Made by a program: the position numbers and the translations under genes
Notes under the pieces: generated by a model
Databases searched by the model: none
What the model was told of the DNA's origin: nothing
Seen by the model: the letters and a program-made list of their open reading frames with translations, nothing else
Assembly (NCBI RefSeq): GCF_020736365.1
Contig: NZ_CP085988.1
Span: forward strand, 3,106,001-3,170,000
Reading direction: 5' to 3'
Source of the DNA: Clostridium sp. M62/1
GTDB taxonomy: Bacteria > Bacillota > Clostridia > Lachnospirales > Lachnospiraceae
DNA: 64,000 bases
Part shown: positions 1 through 8,747 of the stretch, one piece after another
How positions within the stretch are numbered: the stretch's first letter is position 1
Layout of the letters: every line of letters begins with the position of its first letter

Positions 1-1665
1 GTACTCAAGTGCATCGAAGCCTTTCACGCCCGCAAGGTAGGCATTATCGCCTCACACAACATGGTCATGGGGGCTGCGGAGATTCAGGATTTTCTCGATA
101 TTCCGTTAGAAACCTATATTCTGACACAGGACTGGAACGGCCCCAAGCTGGTCGATCAGGCGGTCAGGGAGGGGTGTGACGCCATCGTAGGCGGTGTGAA
201 CACCTGCAGCTATGCCTCCAGCATCAATGTACCAAATCTGTTTATTCCCACCGGCCACGATTCCTTCTGGCAGGGGATCACGGCAGCCAAGCGCGCTGCC
301 GCCATCAGCCGGACAGAGCAGGAGAAGACAAGCCGCATCCACGTTCTTCTGAACGCCTCCAAGGAAGGGCTTTTATCCATCGACAGCCTCAGATACATCC
401 GCATGGTCAACCATTCTGCCAGAAAGATCCTGCACATCTCAGAGTCCATCACAGGGATGAAGGTCATGGATGCCCCCTTTCCCCGGGAATTTAAAAAGCT
501 GCTGCTGGAGGATACGGCCTGCACCAACGAAATTTTTAAATACGGCGATATGATGCTCAATGTCACCAAATACCCCGTCATGGTCCAAAACTCCAATATG
601 GGTATTGTGGTGAGCTTCCAGAACATCAGCGACATTATGGATCTGGAAAATGACATCCGGCGAAAGATTCACAGCAAGGGACATGTGGCCAAGGCCCATT
701 TTGACGATATTGTCGGAGAGTCCCCGGCGATCCGCTCCACCATCCAGACTGCGCAGAAATACAGCCGCACAGATTCCAATATTCTTCTGATCGGCCAGAG
801 CGGGACGGGCAAGGAGCTGTTCGCCCAGAGTATCCACAATCACAGCATGCGAAAAGACGGCCCCTTTGTGGCTGTCAACTGCGCTGCCATACCGGAAAAT
901 CTGCTTGAAAGTGAGCTGTTCGGCTACACTGCCGGCGCCTTTACAGGAGCGCAGAAGGGCGGAAAGCCCGGCTACTTTGAGCTGGCACACAACGGCACTC
1001 TCTTCCTCGACGAGATCGGAGAGATTCCTCTCAAATTTCAGGCGAAGCTGCTGCGGGCTATCCAGGAGCGGGAGATTATGAGGCTTGGAAGCGACCGCAC
1101 GATTTCTGTGAATATCCGCATCATAGCCGCCACCAACCGGAATCTGGAACAGCTGGTGAGAGAGGGGGAATTCCGGGAGGATCTCTTTTACCGGCTGGAT
1201 GTGCTGCGCATTGAGATCCCCTTTCTGGAAAACAGAAGGGAGGATATTCCCCTTCTGGCCCGGGGATGGCTCCTGAAACATGCCCCCGGCACGGAGCTGT
1301 CCGACGATGCCTGCCGCCTCTTGTCCCAGGCTGAATGGAACGGGAACATCCGGCAGCTTTTCAATATCTGTGAACGCCTCTCCGTCCTCTGCAGCGGAAG
1401 CCTTATCGCCGGGAAGGATGTGAGAAATGTGCTGCCAACGCTCCCGCAGGAGCCAGGTTCCCCCGCTCTTCCCCTTCCGGCTGAGCCTTCCCTCCCGCCG
1501 GCTGCCCCATTCAGATCTGCAGAAGAAGACAGCCCCAAAGACAGTGAGCGGGAGACCATCCTGAAAGCCCTGGAAATATGCCGCTACAGCCGCTCCAGAG
1601 CTGCCGCCCTTCTGGGAATCAGCCGTTCCACTCTGTGGAGGAAAATGAAAGAATTCAATCTTTAA
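1..1665 (+). CDS. Sigma-54-dependent activator with PrpR-type sensor domain (5' partial)
   Basis: Enhancer-binding regulator of RNA polymerase-sigma54, cytoplasmic. The reading frame is open to the first base of the window, so the true start lies outside and the visible part is about 554 residues. The N-terminal part resembles the PrpR_N sensor domain (roughly residues 1-100), then a PAS-like stretch, then the AAA+ domain with Walker A GQSGTGKE (about 265), the sigma54 contact loop GAFTGA (about 311-317) and Walker B LFLDEIGE. The C-terminus is a Fis-type helix-turn-helix with SRAAALLGISRSTLWRKM. A Pro/Ala-rich linker precedes it. The regulated operon is not visible; the next gene is convergent. 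The family is clear, the inducer is unknown. Confidence 0.93.
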   Translation, partial: VLKCIEAFHARKVGIIASHNMVMGAAEIQDFLDIPLETYILTQDWNGPKLVDQAVREGCDAIVGGVNTCSYASSINVPNLFIPTGHDSFWQGITAAKRAAAISRTEQEKTSRIHVLLNASKEGLLSIDSLRYIRMVNHSARKILHISESITGMKVMDAPFPREFKKLLLEDTACTNEIFKYGDMMLNVTKYPVMVQNSNMGIVVSFQNISDIMDLENDIRRKIHSKGHVAKAHFDDIVGESPAIRSTIQTAQKYSRTDSNILLIGQSGTGKELFAQSIHNHSMRKDGPFVAVNCAAIPENLLESELFGYTAGAFTGAQKGGKPGYFELAHNGTLFLDEIGEIPLKFQAKLLRAIQEREIMRLGSDRTISVNIRIIAATNRNLEQLVREGEFREDLFYRLDVLRIEIPFLENRREDIPLLARGWLLKHAPGTELSDDACRLLSQAEWNGNIRQLFNICERLSVLCSGSLIAGKDVRNVLPTLPQEPGSPALPLPAEPSLPPAAPFRSAEEDSPKDSERETILKALEICRYSRSRAAALLGISRSTLWRKMKEFNL

Positions 1666-1674
1666 ATTTCTGTA

Positions 1675-1725
1675 AAAAAAGCAGGCAGCACACTGAATCA
1701 TGCAGTATGCTGCCTGCTTTTTTTC
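1675..1725. terminator. Bidirectional intrinsic terminator
   Basis: Strong hairpin with GCAGGCAGCA pairing to TGCTGCCTGC, an A-run on the left and a T-run on the right. It sits between convergent genes and can end transcription from both sides. Confidence 0.9.
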
Positions 1726-1824
1726 GCGATCGTTTTTCCCTGTCAATCTTTTCAAAAAAGACCGCAGACGCCTTTTCCGCGTTCTTTCCCTCTATCCTCC
1801 ATAAACTCTGTCACCGGTCTGCTA

Positions 1825-3753
1825 TCAGAAATCAGAGGCCGGACCTGCTGGCCCGCTCTGCTGGCCGGAGTCTGAAGGCGCTGCCTGTTCTGTACTCTGA
1901 GCGGTATCTCCTGCGGCACTGTCTGCCGGAACCTCTGTGCAGGCTCCGCTGCCGTCGGCCTGATACTTCACGCCATTTCTGTCCAGGATTGTGTTCACCG
2001 CCATGGCACCGGATTCATTCAGATAGTACAGCGCTCCGTCCACCTCAATCCAGCCCGTCTGCATTTGGCCCTCAGAGTTCAGATAATACCAGGTTTCACC
2101 TGATTTCTTCCAGCCTGTCGCCATACGCCCGTCGCTGTTAAGATAATACCAGGTTCCGTCAAGCTGCTGCCAGCCCGTCACCATGCGCCCGTCTGTTCCG
2201 AGATAGTACCGGCCTCCGTCAATATCCTGCCAGCCCGTCGCCATGCGCCCGTCTGTTCCGAGATAATACCGGCCTCCGTCAATGTCCTGCCAGCCCGCTG
2301 CCATGCGCCCGTCTGTTCCAAGATAATACCGGCTTCCGTCAATATCCTGCCAGCCTGAAAGCATGGCTCCCGAACTGTTCAGATAATAGCGTGCCCCTTC
2401 GATATCCTGCCAGCCTGTAAGCATAGCCCCGGAACCGTTCAGATAGTAGCGGGACCCGCCGATGTCCTGCCAGCCTGTGAGCATCCGTCCCTCGCCGTCC
2501 AGATAATACCAGCTCTCTCCCACCTGCTGCCAGTCTGTCCTTCTCTTTCCGTCTTCGCCCAGATAGTACCAGGTTCCGTCAAGTTGCTGCCAGCCCGTCT
2601 GCATGGCACCGGAAGCGTTCAGATAATAGCGCGCTCCGTCGATATCCTGCCAGCCTGAAAGCATGGCTCCCGAGGAGTTCAGATAATAGCGCTTTCCGTC
2701 GATGTCCTGCCAGCCTGTCTGCATATGGCCCTCGCTGTCCATATAGTACCAGGTTCCGCCCACATCCTGCCAGCCTGTGGTCATACGGCCGGAACTGTTA
2801 AAATAGTAATAGTTCTGGTCAAGCTCTCTCCAGCCTTCAGCCATCCTTCCGTCCGGCTCCTCCAGATAGTAGGTTCCGTCATGAAATTCCTGCCAGCCCT
2901 TGGCCGGGTTTCCCGAGCTGTTCATGTAATACCAGCCATTGCCATCGTGAATCCAGGCGTCCTTCTGCATCACATAATTCTGATAGTAATACCGGTTTTG
3001 GCCAATCTCTCTCCACGTGTCAGCCGGAATAACAGAGGAGTAATCCTTAAACTGGAAATCGATATCCACATTTCCGGCAATGCCGTTTACAGAGCCAGTG
3101 TTTGTGGCCTGCCAGATCGCCGGACTGTCATAAGTATACATCACATTGTACCGGGCAACCCACACATCATAATCGAGGGAATCCCTGTCAATTTTATTGT
3201 TCAGCCAGTACTCGTTGGCATAAACCATGGAATGATAGCCGGCATCCTCAATCTTTTTGCAGAACGCATTGATAATCTGGCTGACCTGCTCCGGTGGAAG
3301 TGTGCCCAGCGTTCCCGCATCCTCCGCATCGAAGGCAATCGGGTAGGAAATCGGATAGTCCTTCACCAAATCCAGAATAAAGTCAGCCTCCTGCTCAGCC
3401 ATCTCCACGCTGGTGGCGTAGGAGTAGATATAGGCTCCCAGCTCCACACCGGCTGCATAGGCTGCGTCTGCATTTTTCCTGAAATTGGGATCTACCTCTC
3501 CCTTGTATCTGGTTCCCAGCATAACGAAATCCACATCGTCAGCAGCTACCTGGTTCCAGTCCACATCCTGCTGCCAGTGAGATACGTCAATTCCTCTTCG
3601 GAATACGCCTGTGATCGGGGAGCCGTCCGGCATCTCATACACATTTCCGGAGCGCTCCCAGGCAGCCGCATAAGCCGTCAGCGGCTGAAGCCACACAGAG
3701 GCTCCCAGAATCCCGGCCATCGTCAGAGCCGCGAAAGGTAATTTTTTCTTCAT
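1825..3753 (-). CDS. Secreted GH25 lysozyme with about 16 cell-wall-binding repeats
   Basis: Peptidoglycan muramidase exported to the cell surface. Residues 1-30 are a signal peptide (KKK, hydrophobic core, AYAA). The GH25 domain covers about 53-255, with GIDVSHW at 54-60 and the catalytic DAE at 142-144. It is followed by about sixteen 20-residue repeats of the CW_binding_1/choline-binding type with core [W/R]YYL.xxG.M.xGW, and a Ser/Ala/Gln-rich tail. The best-conserved repeats (DGGRYYLGTDGRM) are nearly identical at the DNA level, a sign of recent tandem duplication. The start has a good RBS (AAGGAGAAGAAACGT before ATG). The role is probably autolysis or wall remodelling; the ligand (choline or another wall polymer) is not known. 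Confidence 0.93.
   Translation of the reverse strand: MKKKLPFAALTMAGILGASVWLQPLTAYAAAWERSGNVYEMPDGSPITGVFRRGIDVSHWQQDVDWNQVAADDVDFVMLGTRYKGEVDPNFRKNADAAYAAGVELGAYIYSYATSVEMAEQEADFILDLVKDYPISYPIAFDAEDAGTLGTLPPEQVSQIINAFCKKIEDAGYHSMVYANEYWLNNKIDRDSLDYDVWVARYNVMYTYDSPAIWQATNTGSVNGIAGNVDIDFQFKDYSSVIPADTWREIGQNRYYYQNYVMQKDAWIHDGNGWYYMNSSGNPAKGWQEFHDGTYYLEEPDGRMAEGWRELDQNYYYFNSSGRMTTGWQDVGGTWYYMDSEGHMQTGWQDIDGKRYYLNSSGAMLSGWQDIDGARYYLNASGAMQTGWQQLDGTWYYLGEDGKRRTDWQQVGESWYYLDGEGRMLTGWQDIGGSRYYLNGSGAMLTGWQDIEGARYYLNSSGAMLSGWQDIDGSRYYLGTDGRMAAGWQDIDGGRYYLGTDGRMATGWQDIDGGRYYLGTDGRMVTGWQQLDGTWYYLNSDGRMATGWKKSGETWYYLNSEGQMQTGWIEVDGALYYLNESGAMAVNTILDRNGVKYQADGSGACTEVPADSAAGDTAQSTEQAAPSDSGQQSGPAGPASDF
1980..2950 (-). 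repeat. Tandem 60-bp coding repeats in the lysozyme gene
   Basis: About 16 in-frame 60-bp units coding the wall-binding repeats. Units near 2160-2330 are almost identical, while outer units have diverged. The array is prone to copy-number change by slippage or recombination. Confidence 0.85.
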
Positions 3754-4275
3754 ACGTTTCTTCTCCTTTGCAGGGCTTTATCGCTGGTAAAGCCCTGTTT
3801 CAAAATCTCAATCCTTAATATTTCAATCTTTAAAATCTCAATCCTTAAAATTTCAGTCTTCAAAATCCAGGCCTCTGTACCTCTGATTCTTCCTTCTGCT
3901 TTTTAAGGCATCTTCCCTTGCTTTGTTTCCGTCTTTGATCCGCTGCTGTATTTTCAGCCTGCTGCATGGCAGAATTTCTCCTGTCTCATCCTGCCATTTA
4001 TGACCAATTTCGACAATTTGATACAGTAATAGTCTACCAGATCTGCCCCAGCACCCGTCAAGAGGAAAATCTTAAAATTTTCATAAAGGTTTTAACAGTT
4101 TCGTCATTTTTATTGCAGAAAAGTTACATTTTTATAAATTCCCGCTGTGGAAACTAAGAGTTAAATCTGCACGGACAGGCTCAGGCAGGCCGCTCCTGTT
4201 TCAGCCGCAGGCGGCCTGGAAAGCCCGGAATAATATCCGAAAGGGCGGTCCCGTCAGAAGCGGAAGAAAATTCGC
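3754..4275. other. Intergenic region: lysozyme leader with degenerate AT-rich direct repeats
   Basis: No convincing gene. A hairpin (GGGCTTTA...TAAAGCCC, about 3773-3796) lies in the lysozyme 5' leader. It is followed by an imperfect direct repeat of about 14 bp (AATCTCAATCCTTAA, TTTCAATCTTTAAA and similar) at about 3800-3868. The rest (about 3870-4275) is plain AT-rich sequence. A 63-codon open frame at 3966-4157 has no ribosome site or recognisable content. Confidence 0.5.
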
Positions 4276-4327
4276 AAAAAAACAGGGAAGTACGGAGCCT
4301 GAAACTGCCATACTTCCCTGTTTTCTA
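4276..4327 (-). terminator. Intrinsic terminator of the hydrolase gene
   Basis: Hairpin ACAGGGAAGTA / TACTTCCCTGT preceded on the + strand by an A-run, which is a U-run for leftward transcripts. It abuts the stop codon of the leftward hydrolase. Confidence 0.85.
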
Positions 4328-5385
4328 CATTTGCCTCTCCCAGAAGGCGATGGCGCGGTTAATCCACCCTTCTGCTGTGGTTCCTTCTCCCAATCCAAAG
4401 CCGTGGTGGAGTCCCTCAAACACCTGGATTTCGGCGTCCGTACCCTGCTCTTTGATCCTGCTTATCCGGTCTTCCATAATGCGGTAAGATGCAATGCCGT
4501 CTCTGGTTCCCACACAGTTATAGGTCGGCGGCTCATTTCCGGTTACCTCAGACAGTCCCGTGTACTGCATAATCACGGCAGCCGGGCGGGGATACTCCTG
4601 TTCTCCGAAGCTTTGAGTTCCATAGGAGCCAAGCCACGCTGCCATTCTTGCGCCGGCAGAACCGCCCCACAGAGAGTAATCCGTCATATCAATCTCCAGT
4701 TCCTCTGCGTGATTATGGAGAAAAGCAATGGCGCGAGCCAGATCCTCACAGGCAGTCTGCGCACCGGGACGATAGATCAGCGCAAAGGCATTGTAGCCGT
4801 TTTTCGACAACTCCAGCGCATGAGGAAAACTGTCCTGCATGGCTCCTACATAGACAAAGCCTCCTCCCGCACTGCAGATTGCCGTCTTGCCGCCCGGCTC
4901 TCCGCGGAAGAAAAACAGGCCGGTATTTTCCTTTTTGAGATCCTGTGCTTTTTCCTCTTCCGTGTAGATGTCAAAAAAGATCTGACTGCCGGAGGCGGCC
5001 TGTTCTCCCAGATAATTTACAATCTCCACGGTCTTATCCGGATTACATCGTTGTACCAGGGGAGAATGCTTTCCACATGTTCCAAAGTCAGGTCATCCGG
5101 GATGGTCTGATCCACCGGAAAAATCAGCCGTCCATATTCTCCAAATACAGGGGACTGAATTACGTCCTGCACCTTTGTATTCCTGTCTGCAGAGGTAAAT
5201 CCCGTATCCTCCCCTTCCGCTCCATCCGGTTCTCCAAAAGCCTCTGTCCCTGCGCTTTCCATGGAGGTCTCTGTCTGCCCGCTTGCTTCTCTGCTCTGGC
5301 CGGAAGAAACTGAGCCGCAGGCACACAGAGAAGCCGCCAGCACTGCGCCGATCATCAGAATCTTAAATTTTCTTCTTGTCTTCAT
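4325..5385 (-). pseudogene. Secreted alpha/beta-hydrolase lipoprotein split by one frameshift
   Basis: Two adjacent frames form one protein. The upstream frame (start 5385, 122 codons) has a lipoprotein signal with lipobox LCAC and a Ser/Glu-rich linker, then GRLIFPVDQTIPDD and ILPWYNDV. The downstream frame (ATG at 5029, 234 codons) is the esterase domain: GGGFVY oxyanion region, nucleophile in GGSAG, and HHGFG near the end. The downstream frame reads NPDKTVEIVNYL across the junction while the upstream frame runs out as IRIRPWRL. Losing one A in the short A-run at 5042-5046 explains the break. The result is a mutation or a sequencing error. If real, the esterase domain may be made from ATG 5029 as a cytoplasmic protein without its export signal. 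Confidence 0.75.
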
Positions 5386-5406
5386 GTTCCGCCCTCTCGC
5401 CTAAAA

Positions 5407-5920
5407 TTAGTTCCGAAGTCCCTGAAGCCAGCTGCTCACTTCTTCTGCCACACTCTCAGTCTCCTCTGCCACAGTGCTTTGACTTATGGCAAAACCATCT
5501 GTGATAACCCGGGCATCCGGTTCTAATTCCTGAATGGTTTCCACAGTATCAGAAAGCCGGCTGCCATTATGAACATCAAAGGGAATGAGTGTTTTTCCCG
5601 AGAAATCATATTCATCAAAGAAGCTGTCCATCACCTGGGGAAGATCATACCACCACAGGGGATAGCCAATAAAAACCGTGTCATAATCATCCAGATTCTC
5701 AATGTGAGAGGTCAGTTCCGGCCTCACATCTTCTTCCTGCTCAGAAGAGGCATAGTCGATTAATTCATCAATATCTCCGGGATAATCCACCGACGTCTGA
5801 ATCGAGAACAGATCTGCGCCGGTTGCTGCCTGCATTTGAGCTGTCTGACGTATCAGATGTGCAGGCTGTGAGCCCAAGTACCAGTAAGAGCGCTGCGGCA
5901 GCAGCTATTTTTCGCTTCAG
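5407..5920 (-). pseudogene. Flavodoxin-like lipoprotein, degraded at the N-terminus
   Basis: The open frame from a TTG at 5877 gives 156 residues of a flavodoxin fold (ATGADLFSI, VFIGYPLWWYDLP, then GKTLIPFDVHNGSR). The FMN phosphate loop normally seen at the start (YFSxxGNT) is missing. In another frame just upstream there is a lipoprotein signal (KRKIAAAAALLLVLGLTAC) with a ribosome site but a CTG at 5920 where ATG would be expected. The simplest reading is a secreted flavodoxin gene that lost the loop-coding segment and changed frame. A short functional product from the TTG cannot be excluded. Confidence 0.6.
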
Positions 5921-5963
5921 CGTTTACTGCTTCCTTTCATTTTTACTTATTATCGATACCCTG

Positions 5964-6869
5964 TTATACCACCAGATTTACAGTCAAACCGGTAATAAAA
6001 GAAAATGCCATAACAAAAACAAGGTAAAGGACAAAGTTTTTCGCGCCCAGGACAATTTTTAACGCTCCGAGATTGGTAATCTTTGTAGATGGACCTGTAA
6101 TCATAAATGCTGCGGCGCTCCCCATGCTCATCCCGTCGGCAAGCCACGCCTGCAAAAGAGGGATCATACCGCCTCCGCAGGCATATAACGGCACCCCTAT
6201 CGTCGCCGCCATCAAAACGCCGAACGCTTCGTTCCCGCCAAAAAAGGCTGTCATGAAATCTTCCGGTACATAGCGCTGAAAAACTGCGGAAAGAAAAATA
6301 CCAAAGAGAAAATACTGGCCGGTGGCCCGAATATTTCTCCCGATATTCTTTGCCAGCCGCAAAAACAGATTGGGATCGGTGTCATGACTGGGGGGCTCGT
6401 CAAAACCATCGAACTTAAAGAAGGCTTTCCCTCTGAAGAAGAGATGGAGCAGAAGGCCGGCAGCGATTCCGCAGAAGAAGCAGGATACAATCCGGACTAT
6501 AAGGGCAGTGGTCCCAAGTGCCGTGCTGTAAACGATCAGCTGCGGATTCAGAAGAATGGAACACATCATGAAGGACGCCAGCCATTCATCGCGCATTCCG
6601 CTTCTGGAAAAGGAGGCAGCCAGAGGGATTGTCCCATACATGCAGAGAGGGGAGGCGATTCCCAGCAGACTGGCAGGCACAATTCCCGCAAGCCCCAGTC
6701 TGCTGGCTCCCATAGCCCGAAAAAAACCGTGAATTTTGTCCTTCAAAAAGACGGATACACAGGAGCCGAGGAAAATCCCCAGCACCCAGTATCCGAAAAT
6801 CTGTCTGAACTGTATGTCAAAGTAATACCAGAGGTAGACAAATTCACGATGAAGAGACTCAATCATCAA
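5964..6869 (-). CDS. UPF0718/YraQ-ArsP-type permease
   Basis: Inner-membrane permease of 301 residues with about eight hydrophobic segments in two halves. Conserved features of the DUF318 family are visible: SPLCMYGTIPLAASF in the first half and GVPLYACGGGMIPLLQAWL with GPSTKITNLGAL in the second. Some members export organoarsenicals or handle other soft-metal compounds; the substrate here is not readable from sequence. It overlaps the end of the upstream DUF362 gene by 11 bp, so the two are probably co-transcribed. Confidence 0.8.
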   Translation of the reverse strand: MMIESLHREFVYLWYYFDIQFRQIFGYWVLGIFLGSCVSVFLKDKIHGFFRAMGASRLGLAGIVPASLLGIASPLCMYGTIPLAASFSRSGMRDEWLASFMMCSILLNPQLIVYSTALGTTALIVRIVSCFFCGIAAGLLLHLFFRGKAFFKFDGFDEPPSHDTDPNLFLRLAKNIGRNIRATGQYFLFGIFLSAVFQRYVPEDFMTAFFGGNEAFGVLMAATIGVPLYACGGGMIPLLQAWLADGMSMGSAAAFMITGPSTKITNLGALKIVLGAKNFVLYLVFVMAFSFITGLTVNLVV

Positions 6870-7962
6870 TATTTACCAGTCGGTAGCTTCTGCTTCCCAG
6901 GCCTATTTCCTCTCCGTGTTCCAGGACGTGAATGGCATTGCGGGACTCCATTCTCTCAATCAGGGAAGCGGTATCGTCTTTAGAAGCATAGACCAGATCT
7001 ACGCACGCCTGGTCCAGGGCCACCGGATCGGCTGAGGCCAGTATTCCGATATCGTGCATATCCGGTTCTGCCGGATTTCCATTGCAGTCACAGTCCACCG
7101 ACAGGTGATTCATGACGCTGATATAAAGAATATTTCCAGCCAGGGCATCCACCACGGATTTTCCAGCCTCGGCCATGCTCTCCGTAAAGGGATCCTGCTC
7201 ACCGCCCCAGGGGCTGGTACGGCTCTCACCCGCTGTGTGGATCAGGCATTTTCCCTCCTGGGAGCCCAGCCCGATGGAAATATTTTTAATGGCTCCTCCA
7301 AAACCGGCCATAGCGTGACCCTTAAAGTGGGACAGAACCAGATAGCCGTCGTACTCCGGAAAATGGGCTCCCACCAGGTTTTCCGAAAGACGTGTCCCGC
7401 CCTCCACCGGAAGGCTCACAGAACCATTTTCATCCAGAACCACAAAATCGGCGATGGCGGTAAAACCGTGATCCTCCGCCACCTGGTAATGCATGGCGGT
7501 GCTGGCTCTCTGACCGCCGTAGGCTGTGTTATTTTCCACAATGGTTCCGTTCACCTGATGCACCAGATCTGCGATTAAATCCGGATCCAGGTAATTGCTG
7601 GCAGGCGGCTCACCCGTGGAGAGCTTCACTGCGATATGTTCTCCGGTGAGCCCCTCGCCAAGAGCTGCATAGGAATCCAGCATGGCCTGCGGGCTGATTT
7701 CTGAGGTATAGTAGACTGCCGATTCAGAATCTTCCGTCTGATGCTCCAGGGAAGAAAGTGCGATCGTCTCTCCGCCGTTGGTGATAATACTTTCCTCTCC
7801 GGCAGTTTTGGCTGCCGCAGTTTCAGCCTCGGATTCTGCTGAAATCTCCTGTACTGTTTCTGTCTGAGCTGAGCTGTTTTTCTGTGCGCTACTTCCACAC
7901 CCGGACAGCAATGCAGAAATTACAGCCACTCCCATAGTCCCGTATAAAAATCTGTTTCTCAT
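6859..7962 (-). CDS. DUF362-domain lipoprotein
   Basis: Secreted lipoprotein of 367 residues. The N-terminus is a lipoprotein signal ending in LLSGC, followed by a Ser/Glu/Ala-rich spacer. The body has DUF362 features: LSHFKGHAMAGFGGAIKN, the small-Cys patch VDCDCNGNPAEPD, and ILASADPVALDQACVDLV. Many DUF362 proteins carry ferredoxin-like Fe-S centres, but no classical CxxCxxC set is present, so redox function is only inferred. It overlaps the downstream permease gene. Confidence 0.8.
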   Translation of the reverse strand: MRNRFLYGTMGVAVISALLSGCGSSAQKNSSAQTETVQEISAESEAETAAAKTAGEESIITNGGETIALSSLEHQTEDSESAVYYTSEISPQAMLDSYAALGEGLTGEHIAVKLSTGEPPASNYLDPDLIADLVHQVNGTIVENNTAYGGQRASTAMHYQVAEDHGFTAIADFVVLDENGSVSLPVEGGTRLSENLVGAHFPEYDGYLVLSHFKGHAMAGFGGAIKNISIGLGSQEGKCLIHTAGESRTSPWGGEQDPFTESMAEAGKSVVDALAGNILYISVMNHLSVDCDCNGNPAEPDMHDIGILASADPVALDQACVDLVYASKDDTASLIERMESRNAIHVLEHGEEIGLGSRSYRLVNIDD

Positions 7963-8014
7963 TTTGCCTCCTTTTTCGAGTGCACACTGTCGTTTTGAAT
8001 CCCCGGGGCGCGTA

Positions 8015-8575
8015 TTACTTCAGCTTTCCGCCGTCCTGGAAGGCATTTCCTACCCGTTCCCCAAGCCTGTAATATCCATGATGTACTGTGTCGTAGGTAA
8101 TCGGGAAGAAGAGATCCAGGCTGATTTCTCCATCTTCTCCAAGTACCCTCTCATCTACACTGACATTTTTGATCCGGCCCAGGTATTTGCTTCCACCGAT
8201 CACATCCACCAGTTCACATTCCAGCGTAACCGGAAGTTCATTGATGATCGGCGCATTGACAAACTCACTTTTTGTGGTGGTGAATCCTGCTTTTTCCATT
8301 TTGTTGGGTTCAGTACTGCCGGACACAATTCCCACATAATCGCAGGCCACCACATGCTCTGCATCTGCCGCGCTCACCGTAAAGGCCTTTGTTTTCATCA
8401 GATTCTCTGTAGTTTTGTGATGAGAAAGATCAATCATAATCTCATCTGCGCCCACAATGCCGCCCCATGCAGCATTCATGGCATTTGCTTTTCCGTTTTC
8501 ATCATAGGTTCCGATAATCAGAACCGGCTGTGGAAATAAAAATGGTTTTGCTCCGAAATTTTTTCTTGCTGACAT
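8015..8575 (-). CDS. Flavin reductase-like (FMN-binding split barrel) protein
   Basis: Cytoplasmic flavoprotein of about 186 residues. The start MSARKNF was chosen because GGAGGAGAA lies a few bases upstream; the longer frame would place this ribosome site inside the gene. Features of the flavin_reduct domain are PVLIIGTYDENGKANAMNAAW, SHHKTTENL and a YRLGERVGNAF tail. It probably binds FMN and passes electrons to a partner. The gene stands between two secreted-protein genes in the same direction with about 170-bp gaps. Confidence 0.88.
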   Translation of the reverse strand: MSARKNFGAKPFLFPQPVLIIGTYDENGKANAMNAAWGGIVGADEIMIDLSHHKTTENLMKTKAFTVSAADAEHVVACDYVGIVSGSTEPNKMEKAGFTTTKSEFVNAPIINELPVTLECELVDVIGGSKYLGRIKNVSVDERVLGEDGEISLDLFFPITYDTVHHGYYRLGERVGNAFQDGGKLK

Positions 8576-8747
8576 AATGTTCTCCTCCTGCATATTATCA
8601 GATTATTTTAAACGCCGTATCTTAAGGCTCCGTCTGTTTGGCCGCTTGTAAGAGAGCAGAAGGACCTCTGCCAGGCGGTGTCCGGTATAGGCCCTTCTGA
8701 AAGTATTTTTCGTCCGCCAGCGGCTGCAGATATGAATGAATTGCAGA

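Noticed and set aside
439..1755. 438-codon frame on the minus strand opposite the sigma-54 activator
   Set aside because: It overlaps a clear AAA+ gene and shows no family features; it is a shadow of the high-GC coding strand.
1980..2950. Regular 60-bp repeats like a CRISPR array
   Set aside because: The repeats are in frame inside a coding gene and there are no unique spacers or cas genes.
3966..4157. 63-codon frame between lysozyme and hydrolase
   Set aside because: No ribosome site and no recognisable content; lies in the AT-rich leader.
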